Shown here in pieces: positions 48,101 to 58,306 of a DNA stretch of 64,000 bases. Every line of letters begins with the position of its first letter. Within the stretch, counting starts at the first letter, position 1. The notes under the pieces were generated by a model that was given only the letters and a program-made list of their open reading frames with translations, ran no database searches and was not told where the DNA came from. This stretch comes from Streblospio benedicti (lineage: Eukaryota > Annelida > Polychaeta > Spionida > Spionidae): contig CM032661.1 of NCBI GenBank assembly GCA_019095985.1, positions 14,931,823 to 14,995,822 on the forward strand, given 5' to 3'. Made by a program: the position numbers and the translations under genes.

Positions 48101-51100
48101 AAAAAGCAGATTACAGTTGTTTTCATCAGATCATGACTCCGCTTTAGCCATACATCTCTCACTCACTCTCTACGAGAGGTCGACTTTCTTATTGTTTAAT
48201 TTTATTTGTGTGAATAATACTTTGTATGATTGTATTTTATAATTTATTTTGATGGATGTGATGTATATTGGTTGTACTACAATGAGAATTTAATATTTAA
48301 TATTTTTTCTGGAGGATGCTTTTTCCAACTGACCTCTCTCCTAAAATCCGGTACTAGCAGGAGATTTGCGTTGCACAATTGAACCCTCACCGAAATATGC
48401 GTTCAAATTGAACTGTGTTTGCACGTCATACCAGTCAGATAACGAAAAAGTGTGTCATATTAAGATATAACAGTAATCATCTTTCAATAGAAAAGAATGT
48501 TTATTGATGCATGTTGATTTCAATAATATCATTTACACATTTACATTATAAAAATGCAATCTTTAGGACATATTATATATACGACTATTCTGAAACAACT
48601 CTTACAGCAAAGTGGTTATATTTATCTTTATAATAGATTAAAACACAACGTTCTCGTGTCAACTTTTGTTTTCGTGATAATATGGTACAAACTTGTTAAA
48701 AATGTATTTCATCAGTTCCACAGATGCTTTATGACCCATTGAATTCAACAAAATCAAACACGATGCTGAAACATTACTTGCTTTCCAAATATTTCATTTG
48801 GGAACGACCTCGATCACAGTTGATGACGTCACGGAAGGATATGAACTATTTTTTGTGAGTGTCAATCTGGGAGATTGATCATACATGAGAACGTTATGAT
48901 ATAACTTATTTATTATAAAAACAAAGCAGACACTCGTTGAGTGTGTCTCTCACTTTTATTAGACTAAGCGTATCTACCACTATAATAATTCAAATAGAAG
49001 ATGTATGTTGTTTTATTTGGTACACCATGTGGCAACTATTATACACAGTCAGTAGTCATCTCAATCAAGAGGTTGTAGGTGCGAAACCAAAGGAGGAATG
49101 GATGTTGCTAGGTCTTTTCATACTTAAAAAGTGACTATAGGTGTATAATCTGTCTCAACAAAGTCTTCCAGACTTGACTATCTGGGGTTTAGAATATTGA
49201 TCGCATTCTACCGGTAGTTGAAGATCATGAAAATTAACATTATATGAGCATAATTCAAAAAGTTATTCATACTATGCTGTTAAGTGGATGGTTTGGTTTG
49301 AATAGTTATGTATTCAATATGTGAGGGTGTGACACCGAAATGGACAATTTAATTGTATGTTTATTAGTTCACATTGTAATGCATTTATAGGCCTACTGCT
49401 ATTTAACCTAGAGCAGATCTAATATTATTGTAAGATAGTGAAGATGTTGTTTTCAAATGGTTTGATTGTTTTTATGTATACAAATGGCTGAATTAAAATA
49501 TGAATTCATGCATTCACATATATTTCATTAATAGCAATACACACATAGATGTGAAAAGTGTATATCCATGTATTTAACTAGTAGTCGATGTCACATAACA
49601 AAGCTATTATATGAAAAAATATAATTACCATGCACTTCATTACAACATTTTATATTATATAAAAAGCAAAATATATTTTACATATTTATCATAATGTTTA
49701 CAATAATCAAAGAAACATATATTGATTATAAACTTATAAATACAATTGATATAAATGCTAATATATAACAAGACCCTATTACAATATATGCCTCAAGTTA
49801 ACATATAGCTTATACAAAACACACAATTTTTCATGGTTTTGATTTGGACAAAAGATGCTTAAATTAAATATCATGTGGATTGAATCTTCTTATTGGGTAA
49901 TATGGGGACACAATCTCATTCAGATAATGACTCAAAGTCCGTCATTTTAATAGCGAAGATCTGGCGCTAACCATAACCAGGATAACGTCTAAGGGAAGCT
50001 GGAAGATTTCACAAATTGTGCAGAATATCTTGTTTTTTGTTGTATCTTATTTAGGCTGCTTTTAAAAGCCTGCTGCAAAAACTTGATTGACTTTCCCACG
50101 CGCATACGACATTGTTCTGATTGTTTAAGTGTGATAAAAGCGACAAGTTTCTTCTCTTTGCATAGTTCTTTACACAGTTGCATTGAAGATGCTGTACATT
50201 CCAGTTGTTTATCTAAAATAGAATATTTTTCAAAAGTGTTGTCCATCCAATTGTCAATTTGACGAAATAAACTCTTTCTATATTCATGCACTTGGGAAAT
50301 TACATAGCTTTCATTCTTCATAATTTCATCTTTCATTGCATCAGCATATTTCTCCATTTTGTATCCATTTTTGACACTTTCTAACACACACCGATCATTT
50401 CCCAAACACATTTCCTCAGTATCTAACTTTGCCTCTAACTTTGAAAACGCTACTTCAATATCTTCTAACTTGTGGAGAACATGCGGTCCATCTTGAAGAT
50501 TGGTAACACAGTACTTGCAGAGCCCAACTTCACACACAGTGCACACAAACATGTATGCAAGATTCTCGTGCTCAGTACATGTTGGTCGAAGATCTGTGTC
50601 GTTTGGAAGAAGTTCTATCATGTTATACAATGAAATATTTGTCGGTAATTGACAACTTCTGTTGAGAGGCACAAAAAAGTCCTTCTTGCATAACGGACAC
50701 CCCAGATAACTTGATCCGTGACAGGGCACGGTGTTACAAGATACGACATACTTATCTAAACAGGGCGCACAGAATGTGTGGAAACAGGGCAATCCTTTAG
50801 GTACGCGTCGCTGGTGGTCATACGTTTCAAAGCACAGAGAACACGTAAGATTTTCTTTCAGTTTTGACAAGTTAGCGTCCATGGTTCACGTTGAAATATA
50901 TATTTTTCATTCGGCCACTCGAGGAACTTCACTACAGTACTTTCAACACTCACTGTCAATATCAAATGGGCGTAGTGAAGTTAATATGTCACCGCTGTTC
51001 ACTAGACCGTGAAATATCCCGCCAAGTTCACGGTAATACTGATTCAGGGTTTATATTTTCCATATCGGATTACTAGACGGAAAAACGACAATATTGCCCA

Positions 51101-54100
51101 CTAATCCACCAAGAGGAAAGGTGATAGTGTTAGTTTAAGGCAACGGGCCGGTAGTGAGGAGACAACGGGGGTTGGTAATATTGCAGATCAAAACAAAAGT
51201 AGAATAAAGTAATATCAAACGGGGCCGTGTTATCTACTCGTCTTTTCAGTAATAAGTAAATCTAGTACACTGAATGGGGAACGTATAATTATTAATCTGT
51301 ACAGTACTCTGTATGCAGTACTCACGGGACTATAGAGCAGCAGAGCGCCAAGGAGGATGATGCGCAGCAGGACGGGGCTGGCCGCTTTCAGCACCTGGAC
51401 GGCAGCAACACAGGGGAAGAGAGAACAGAGGTTAACAAAGGGAGTTTGCTCAAGCAGATCCGGGCTTTCAGAAAATGGGGTCCAACCAGTTAATCACATG
51501 GATTTGGTTTTGCACTCACGAAAGCTCGCAGACATGGAAAAAATTATCATGGAATGAAATATTTTAGGGAAATGGATTGGGTGGGGTGGCACACTTACGG
51601 ATCTGCAGATTACTTACAGAAATGACATCCTTGATGACATTATGTTGTTAATTACAATTAATTATAAACACAGCACAGGTGTTGCACACTATACAGAATA
51701 GAATAGGAATATACTATAATCATTATGCAGTACCACGGATGGTCTTAAAGGAGAGGTTCTACTGATATGTATCACATCCACCAACTCAACCTGCCAAACT
51801 CAAACTTCATACCCATATTGGGCCGCGGTTTGCATTCGCCTGAGTTTTGCAAGCGGTTCTATTGCATGTTAACTCATTTTGCAACCAAACATTTGGTCTT
51901 GAGTCATAAAATGCAACTGCGATTTCCAACATCCAGTGCAAAATGTAACCAGCAGTATTTGACTTCAGTACTTCACACGCGGCTGGTTGCAAAGCACGGC
52001 CCAACCACCCGGCTCCCACCATCCCCGTACCTTGACGTCGCGGTAGCGGTAGGTGAACCACACGAGCACGGGGATGAAGCACATGATGAGGCAGGACACG
52101 CCCAGCACCACGGAACGCTGGATCCAGTTGAGCTCCAGGATGCAGGGGCTCGAGTCCCGACAGGAGTCGCAGCCGGGTGCGCACGGCAGGCACTGGTAGT
52201 ACGTGTCGTAGTTGTGCGAGCTTTTCTGCAATAGTCAGGGAGTGGTGCAAGAATGAGTGCTTGAGTCAAGGTTTGTGATTGTAACTGTGAAGCTGTTTTA
52301 TATATGGCATGGGGGAGTTGCATTGTATTATTGAATTTTAAGAATTTAATTCTGATCAGAACTGATGATTGATTCTTTTTTCAAGTTGTTGGTGAAGAGA
52401 TAGACTATTATGGCACTCGTTTTGAAGGGAGGTGTGCTTTTGTCTTTCATATTTTATTATTGCCCACATAGACAATTATATGACCCCTTTTTATACGTGT
52501 AAGAGCAAATGAAATTGTAATTGCTTCTGCCCCTTCCCACAAACCGTTTGGTAACATGTTCTACACACTTAGTAAATTTAGTATGTCAGAATATTACAAG
52601 TTAGTATATAGGCCTAACGGTGGACACATGAAAACATACTTCAGAATGATACCATCAAGATCAATTGAAAGCGATCCTACGTTACAGCCATGGTCAATGA
52701 CCAGAACACTGCTGAGGAAAACAGCTTCATAAAGTGTTTTTTTTTACCAAAACAGGTCACAGTCAAATAATTAGATTGTCAGCACGTTAACCTTGATACG
52801 AATGGCATTGGGAATTTTATTGTTGATAAAGCAGAATTACTAGGGTGATTCTCAAAGCGGAGGTGTAACGCACCAGAAGTTTACCATTTGCTTTCCAATT
52901 AATGCTTCAGTCATACAAGGTTAAAGATATTACAGCCCATCACGTGTAGAGCAATGTAGCTCAATTGGGGGCGGTGGGTGTGATTGGAGGATTCGTTGCG
53001 TGGGGTCAAGAAATCCCACACCTCTCCGTTTTTGCTTTTTCCCACTTGCTTTTTCTTTCAATAATGTTTCTCATATACACATCTTCAACGCTCACACTCC
53101 TTATGCTCCCTCCTTATACCCCTTTCCCACACACCTCACTTCTGTATATAAAACACACACCCTCAATATGACGGAAAGACAGATCCTTTGCAAATGTAGG
53201 GACAGACGTCGAACATTGTGTGACGATGCCTGCACCGATAGAGAATGTTCTTTATAGACTAGTACTCACCAGAAAAAACCCACACGAAAGTATAGACTTC
53301 TAATTTGTTTCCTAACATAAACAATCAGATTGGAAAAAGGCAAAATAAAAATTAATCACAACGCCCCCAGTTACCTTCATTCTGCGCTCGTACTGGTACT
53401 CGATGTCGGAGCCGTTGAAGTAGCGGTAGGCGTCGGTTATGGACGTGTCTGGGAAGTAGAAGCCCGGCTTGCACTCGCACTTGTACGAGCCACGCCTGAA
53501 GCCCAGCCCCGGCACCGGCACGCACTGCAATGGGACAGAGGGAGGTTATCACTCAAGCAGGTGCCATCAGTGGTGGCGTGTAGGGATTGGGGTGCCGGTG
53601 GGGGTTGACTAAGCTACGATGATTATGAATGACTTAGATAATGTTAATAATGGTCTTAATAGAGACGTTCTATAGTACTGTCTATAATATCATGAACCCC
53701 CACCCATCCCCCATCCCACTGGCCAGAGCTCCCCCCTCACCTTGGTGGTTTCGGGCTTGCATTTGTCCGTGCTGGCGAACACGTTGGGGGTTTCGACGTG
53801 GGCAGGCTTCGGACACTGGTCAATGTCTACCTTCTGCAAGTCGATGTCGATGCCGCTTGTCCCTCTGAAACACAGAACAAGGTCTTGGTTGGAACAAGGT
53901 CATGGGCAAGGACGTATACACAGTCTATACGACGTGATCATTGTATGCGATTGTGTAGGCTACTCGTTGGATAAATATATAAGCCGTTGGGATGTTTTCT
54001 ATATCACATGTAACTGGTCTAACCTGGAGTCATAGAATTTATTTTTGTGGCGAGGGAGCTTAGTCATTTCTTGCACACCATGTTGCAAGTAGCAAAAAAG

Positions 54101-54628
54101 GGCTAATTCATAATTGTCTTCTCTTGTTTTGAACAGTGCTAAATCGGTCTCCAGCTTGCTTACTATATTAGCTCTTAGATTATCGTCATATATAAATACT
54201 TGCTAGAAATAATGAGTATGTGAACGTATACAGGGGAATACGCCCAAATATTCACTTGCAGTAATATAATTGATATCTACTCGTCTTTTCAGGGCAATGT
54301 ATCAAGTAATCCAATGCTCGAATTGGTTAAATATTGCTCAAGCTAGCAATACATATACAATAACGTATACGACTACATATACATATACAAATAGTAAATA
54401 TTATAAAACACCTACATATGTGCATACACCCAAATACTCACTTGAAGTAATATTGGCCATTCTTGTAGCCGAAGAAGGGCACGGTGTAGGTCATCATCCA
54501 GATGTCGCCGCCCTTGCAGTCGAAGTAGGGCTTGGACCAGTGGCCGTCCTCGTAGAGGATGTTGATGCTGTCCTCTCGCACCGGAGGGGTGTAGTGGTGC
54601 GTGTCGTTCAGACGGTACATCGCGTAAC
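35929..54628 (-). CDS. GPR158-like: GPR158/GPR179-like orphan class C G protein-coupled receptor (5' end not found)
   Basis: Exons (minus strand, in order): 54628-54442, 53864-53741, 53524-53375, 52225-52031, 51394-51326, 45454-45345 (duplicate 47920-47812), 42431-42286, 40279-40211, 39086-38948, 38611-38506, then 37785-37651 or 37539-37321, and 36150-35929. Every junction keeps frame. Ectodomain: cache-like end (TYTVPFFG), then GIDIDLQKVDIDQC and an EGF-like Cys cluster, both hallmarks of GPR158/GPR179. Seven helices follow, with the conserved Cys before TM3 and in the second outer loop (AYQCSWDVWDY). The tail ends in the family coiled coil (DEFKRLYMQLEVLKQRN...NPHL). Family members act at the plasma membrane; the human ones scaffold RGS proteins. 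The signal peptide and most of the cache domain lie in upstream exons not located here. The RING/B-box gene sits in one intron. Confidence 0.93.
37321..37539 (-). CDS. GPR158-like: receptor exon k2: alternative tail leading to the coiled coil
   Basis: AYVVFKYSEKEQPQTTIRGG..KYIAAPKSAGGGGT, then a Ser/Asn-rich linker ending MEKDIQ. Phase 0 at both ends; joined to the last exon it gives DIQDEFKRLYMQLE, matching DIRDELKKLYAQLE of GPR158. Confidence 0.85.
37651..37785 (-). CDS. GPR158-like: receptor exon k1: alternative tail with early stop
   Basis: AYVVYSKYRRKEPSLTIVQS..AKYVAAPSNSV, ending STSIN and a stop. Clearly homologous to the next exon (AYVV.KY..KE...T...G.KY.AAP) and entered in the same phase. 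Its use would give a receptor without the coiled coil. A possible donor (CAG/GTAGAT) is at 37602, after the stop, only about 60 bp from the k2 acceptor. Confidence 0.75.
   Translation of the reverse strand, partial: AYVVYSKYRRKEPSLTIVQSGAKYVAAPSNSVTLITERSSTSIN
38300..38470 (+). repeat. ATCCC-rich dispersed repeat, copy 2
   Basis: CACGTTCCTAATTTTTGGTC then TCTAACATCCCTCTTTTC units and CCACCTCAACCCACCC. Related to 19570-19795. It abuts receptor exon j. Confidence 0.5.
38506..38611 (-). CDS. GPR158-like: receptor exon j: end of TM6 and TM7
   Basis: LLYLVLFIHSQLTTTVTLAF and a LFGSK end, matching the TM7 H(T)HLTVTVT motif. Ends in phase 0, allowing either following exon. Confidence 0.9.
38948..39086 (-). 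CDS. GPR158-like: receptor exon i: TM5 and start of TM6
   Basis: AELCLLLWGIRLCIVVRKAP, then SEFNESRFISWAIYNETLLS, aligning with AEFLFLLWGVYLCYAVRTVP and HEPRYMAVAVHNELIIS of GPR158. Confidence 0.92.
40211..40279 (-). CDS. GPR158-like: receptor exon h: outer loop 2
   Basis: A 69-nt exon, HTSGLHAYQCSWDVWDYCAA. The Cys and the W.Y motif match outer loop 2 of GPR158. Acceptor TTGCAG, donor GTGCGT. It is found only by phase and homology, since the flanking frames are poor. Confidence 0.8.
   Translation of the reverse strand, partial: ALTPRVSTHISARGMCGTTAQL
42286..42431 (-). CDS. GPR158-like: receptor exon g: inner loop 2 and TM4
   Basis: VFRVRSAQRIKISDSDLIKR then LLLIVLLFAAYLSVRMVV. The SAQRI word matches RTAQRI of GPR158. 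Confidence 0.88.
45088..45290. mobile_element. TA-flanked MITE, copy 5
   Basis: TACCGTAAAACCTCCG at left, TTAGAAGTTCTACTTTG at right; interior AATTAAGATGACAAGGAGAC. Diverged. It ends about 55 bp from receptor exon f. Confidence 0.55.
45345..45454 (-). CDS. GPR158-like: receptor exon f: outer loop 1 and TM3
   Basis: MIVNYFEPTEVSCSVRMWMR then EIGFSISYGALLLKTW: the conserved TM3-entry Cys and the GF..YG..LK motif of class C receptors. Ends in phase 2. Confidence 0.92.
46340..48765 (+). repeat. direct repeat, second (partly corrupted) copy
   Basis: From 46340 to about 47730 it follows 43343-45260 but with lost bases and long runs of A, T, C and G. From about 47730 to 48765 it is nearly identical to 45265-46295. 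This mix fits low-quality read ends or an unmerged haplotype better than biological decay. Confidence 0.8.
47812..47920 (-). pseudogene. second copy of the receptor TM3 exon, with indels
   Basis: Near-identical to 45345-45454, but with a 2-bp loss and a 1-bp gain that shift the frame (109 against 110 nt). It lies at the edge of a noisy 1.4 kb stretch, so these changes are probably sequencing or assembly errors, not decay. Confidence 0.8.
49044..49090 (+). repeat. degenerate tRNA-like module B fragment
   Basis: CAGTAGTCATCTCAATCAAG then AGGTTGTAGGTGCGAAACC resembles module B at 29538-29610. Weak, short. Confidence 0.35.
49989..50882 (-). CDS. RING/B-box (TRIM-like) protein, intronless, nested in the receptor intron
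   Basis: 297 residues. A complete C3HC4 RING: C14, C17, C33, H35, C38, C41, C62 and C65. A B-box follows at about 99-142 (CTEH...C.VC..GLCKYC...H..H), then a helical region to about 275 likely to form the TRIM coiled coil. No C-terminal NHL, filamin or B30.2 domain; the frame ends SSSFP. RING proteins of this class are usually E3 ubiquitin ligases (inference). Single exon, same strand as the host receptor, between its exons e and f. No frame damage. Exact TRIM subfamily not assigned. Confidence 0.88.
   Translation of the reverse strand: MDANLSKLKENLTCSLCFETYDHQRRVPKGLPCFHTFCAPCLDKYVVSCNTVPCHGSSYLGCPLCKKDFFVPLNRSCQLPTNISLYNMIELLPNDTDLRPTCTEHENLAYMFVCTVCEVGLCKYCVTNLQDGPHVLHKLEDIEVAFSKLEAKLDTEEMCLGNDRCVLESVKNGYKMEKYADAMKDEIMKNESYVISQVHEYRKSLFRQIDNWMDNTFEKYSILDKQLECTASSMQLCKELCKEKKLVAFITLKQSEQCRMRVGKSIKFLQQAFKSSLNKIQQKTRYSAQFVKSSSFP
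51326..51394 (-). CDS. GPR158-like: receptor exon e: TM2
   Basis: 23 residues, VLKAASPVLLRIILLGALLL plus YSP, aligning with the GPR158 TM2 segment ILLETILFGSLLLYFP. Donor GTGAGT. Confidence 0.88.
51735..51766 (+). mobile_element. MITE right-end fragment
   Basis: GGTCTTAAAGGAGAGGTTCT then ACTG: the right end of the TA-flanked MITE family. No left end found. Confidence 0.5.
52031..52225 (-). CDS. GPR158-like: receptor exon d: Cys-rich linker and TM1
   Basis: YQCLPCAPGCDSC..SSPC linker, then the hydrophobic helix SVVLGVSCLIMCFIPVLVWF and basic YRYRDVK. 65 residues in phase 0. Confidence 0.92.
52965..53160 (+). repeat. ATCCC-rich dispersed repeat, copy 3
   Basis: GGGGTCAAGAAATCCCACAC then degenerate T-rich/CCCAC units. 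Related to 19570-19795. Confidence 0.55.
53375..53524 (-). CDS. GPR158-like: receptor exon c: EGF-like domain
   Basis: CVPVPGLGFRRGSYKCECKP then GFYFP: CxC with aromatic/Gly spacing of a calcium-binding EGF. It encodes 50 residues in phase 0. Confidence 0.92.
53648..53682 (+). mobile_element. MITE right-end fragment
   Basis: ATGGTCTTAATAGAGACGTT then CTATAGTACTG resembles the MITE right end. Confidence 0.45.
53741..53864 (-). CDS. GPR158-like: receptor exon b: family signature and EGF-like start
   Basis: GTSGIDIDLQKVDIDQCP is nearly the vertebrate GPR158 sequence around its EGF-like domain. It continues to DKCKPETTK. Confidence 0.92.
54442..54628 (-). CDS. GPR158-like: receptor exon a: ectodomain, end of cache-like region
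   Basis: Encodes YAMYRLNDTHHYTPPV...KPYFDCKGG.IWMMTYTVPFFGYKNG. Acceptor TTGCAG, donor GTGAGT. Its start needs one base from an upstream exon, proving that more 5' exons exist. Confidence 0.9.
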
Positions 54629-57600
54629 CTGCAAGTACACGGCAAACACCCCTGTTATGAATGGATGATGAGAGTGGTTATTGTTCTCATGCATGATACA
54701 TTTAAGGGCACCGCATAGGGAATTTTCAGTGTTCAATACTGGTGTATACGCATGATGGCAATGATGAAACCGTCTATAGTAAAACACGAAGAAGTTATCA
54801 AGCATGTACGGTAACAGGAAAGATTAATTTTTGTGGACTTAATATTGTAGTGACTTAACTGATAGATACAGGATTTTAGAAGAAGTACAGGGTGTTTGTG
54901 TAAGGTAGCTGGGGTAATAGTCGCGCTAAACGTAGGTTACAGGTGAACACATATTATCTAGGAAATCCCTTAAACATATGTGAACGTAGGCTTGCAGCAA
55001 CCTAGTATAGAAATATGATGATCGCTGCTATGATAACAATAATATATTATGAAAACTCAAACTTAAAAAAGGCTCATGAAGAGCCCAAGGGAATGTGTTA
55101 ACAGAGTGAAACAAATAGCGATATATGCGTCCTTTCCCAGTTAGTGGAGCTGTGATGGAAGATAGAACAGGCACAGAGGCACAGCGTTATTTGTTACCGT
55201 GCATAAATGGGCGCTCCCCTGGGTCACGGTGGCATCAATTCAGGTAAGTGTGGCCTAATTGATGGCAAGGAAGAATAGATTGTGCTGGCTTAGGATTATA
55301 ATAATGTATGTAGCATAACTGTTGTGCTGGTTAGCCTAATTTTCACAGTGTGCAAGTAAGTTTTATTACAATAGCAAACCCACTCATATTATGGGACTGT
55401 CTTCTTGTGGTATCATTGAACAGGTTTTGTCTTTTTGGATGCGGTCTTTTTGTAAATGTGATCTTAATTGAAGGTACTGCTGAATAATTTTGTTTCTTAT
55501 AATTCTTTTGCAAGTATTTTCATTGGTTATTGTGCTCCAGAATTGCTTTCTTTTCCGGTTCAATGTTTACTACAAGTAAACTTATAGTTAACAATGAGTT
55601 ATAGTTATAGTTAACAATGAAAAGAAAAATGGCCACTCATTGGTCTCAGTTGGTTTCTACCCTCTACAATGCATGTGCTCGTGGTGCTGACCATGTATGT
55701 ATATGGTCTTTCAGTGCATTCTTTTAAGCCAGTTATTTGTAAACAGGTTTGTGATTGTTTAAGAAATAATGATAAATACAACACCGGGTTTTTCTGAGTA
55801 ACACGAATTATTTCATCAAGATTCACTTTTGTGGTGCATCAGACTCGCCTTTCGGGCTCGTTGTGATCCGCCCCAAGAACTCATCAGATAAAATAATTCA
55901 TGTTACAAATTCACCCGCTTTTGTCTATGTATACTATGATTCCACACTCTCGACCAAGGCTAACATGAAACTAATCAAGCCTTCCTCGTTCTGTGAAGAA
56001 GGAAAAATATAAAGGTACATACATGTAATTAACATTTGTGGATCTGTTTTGTGTACGAGTGAGTGCAAAACCACGCACACTGCCCACAAATACACACATA
56101 CACGGCAATATACGTTAAGCACCTTTAAATTAAACAAGGTCCTTTATGTCCTTTATGACACATTAAATTTGTTTCATTGTATTTCTAATGCCTCAAGCAC
56201 TTCTTTAGGCTGCAGTTACATGCACTAGAATGTGTAGTAAACGAGTGTGTCCCGAAAAGCGAGTTCACATCTAAACGACTAACGCCATTTCCGTATATTA
56301 GTATGAAACTATCAGCAGGAAAGCCTATTAAAATGTGACACAGACGAAGTTGGCAATTTTCTCCTTCGCACTTTCAGTAAGCTTCCTTGTCTTTGAGCGT
56401 AACCACTATATGAGGCACGTTATTCTTTCATGCTAGTCCTTTGACACATCAGGGATCTTCCGCTTATTGCCTTGTGCATAGCATAGGGGAAGAGGCACCC
56501 CGGCAAGCTTTGATGATCTTTACCCAACCAATATGAAAAGACTTGTAACATTTATAAGGCTACTGACCCTGTGTTATGCCATGGAGCACTAATGTTGATT
56601 TGCTCCGAATGCGAGATTATGACTTGCTTTTAGCGTGAGATTGAAAAGATAAACGTCCTAATTTTGTGTCACACACTTACTTTCCACCCACTGCGTTGGT
56701 ATTTTTCGGGAACTATTTGCTTCGTATCAGGCAGCATTGCGTGAATGGCCAATGAAGGCGAGTAAATATGCTAAACTGGCAATTCAAGCGAATGTCATAG
56801 TCAGTAGTCATTTTGATAAGTGCCAACAGAAGAAGATACTCATATGATAGAGATGCACGTTCCTTTCAATGATGAATGTATACTGGTTAGATCCTTCACC
56901 ACACTTTTAGCACTTGACCGACTGCATAGTTGTGGTTGCACCAGCACGTCCTAGCAGTAAACCATGCTCGTCCCATATTCACACATATGCCACCTAGTTT
57001 TATAGCTTAAACTACAAAATAGAAAAGACTCGCATTAATATTAGTTTCATCGTCAGTTGAAAATGATGAACGCTGGTATTAACCTAAACAGATGTCTCAT
57101 AAAAAACCACAAGCCCCTTTCTACTCTAGAAAATACAAACAAAACCACTTGCAATCCTAAAACGAACATGAATGTCTAGCGTCTGTGACCATACAAGAGA
57201 CGCAAGTATTAACGACAGGTCACCCACCGTTTTTGGGGGTCTAAAACCATAGAAATCCTCACGTTTTATCAAGCCACGATTTATAGACGAACTTATAAGA
57301 AGGAGACCACAATGGGGCTCGGCATTCCCCACCGCCACTGGCCAGTTCACGATATGATTCACACGTTCCAAGCCTTTCAGTCTGCTCAATGCTCTTTGAC
57401 TGAGTACTCATTACACTAGTCATTTATCATGGTCGCTGGCAGCTTAGCAGAGACACTAGTCCAGCTTTTACACGCCTGTCCAGTTTTACTGTCTACCCGA
57501 GGACATTGTGAGCAGTTTTACGACTGTCATATTTGCTCGAGTATGGCGTTGTGGATGTTTTTAGCACTTTCATCGTGAGGGATTTGTAATATGGGGTGCA

Positions 57601-58080
57601 GAGTGACACTTCCTTGGTTATGAGGGAAGACAATAAAGCTGGGCTTTCCCGTGAGGTTTACCACGTGTATTTTCTTCTCCTTTCTCTTCCTTTTTTGAAA
57701 AGAAACTTTTTATGTTACACTTCACGATGGGTAAAGCTAAGTAGATAAAGGCTAATACGTCTTGTAGAACCAGCATAGGCGTTAATAATCTGTAGGGACA
57801 CTAGCATAACAGATCCATGTTTTTGGAAAAGTATGGAGTCATTGCACGGGATAGTACACAAAAGTCCACAGAATGCCAAACCATAACACTGAAAATTATG
57901 TTGGTGTGTGGTGAGAGTGGGGGCCGGGCGCACCCGCTGTGACCCCTATATCTGCTTACGTGGCAAATTATGGAATACGATATACCAACCTTTTAACCCG
58001 GAAATACATGACACCTGTTGACCTGATACATGGTCATTACTAAACTCATTGGGGTAATTCATTTTACATTTATCCATACC
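54629..58080. other. no exon found; should hold the receptor's 5' exons or first introns
   Basis: No splice-bounded coding segment could be supported. Receptor exon a needs an upstream exon ending in phase 1, so part of this region is likely its intron. Short frames at 55611, 57126 and 57715 look like chance. Confidence 0.4.
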
Positions 58081-58306
58081 ATATAGAATAGAACTTCCAA
58101 TTAAGACTACTATAGTTTTTATATGTATACAAAGGAAGAGGTACCACATTAACATCCAATTAAGACCACCTATGTAATAGGACCATTTGTTACGATCGCA
58201 AATATTCAAAAGGAGATTAACATAAACATCCATAAAGACACCACTTCTTTATTGAGACTACATGAGGTGGGTCCCAAGTGACCTGAACAGAGAGGTTCAA
58301 TAGTCT
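58081..58306. mobile_element. TA-flanked MITE, copy 6
   Basis: ATAGAATAGAACTTCCAATT at left, AGAGAGGTTCAATAG at right; AATTAAGACCACCTATG and TTGAGACTACATG inside. Slightly longer than the others. Confidence 0.65.

Noticed and set aside
57126-57389. 87-residue minus frame as an upstream exon of the receptor
   Set aside because: No similarity to the GPR158 ectodomain and no suitable phase-1 donor at its end.
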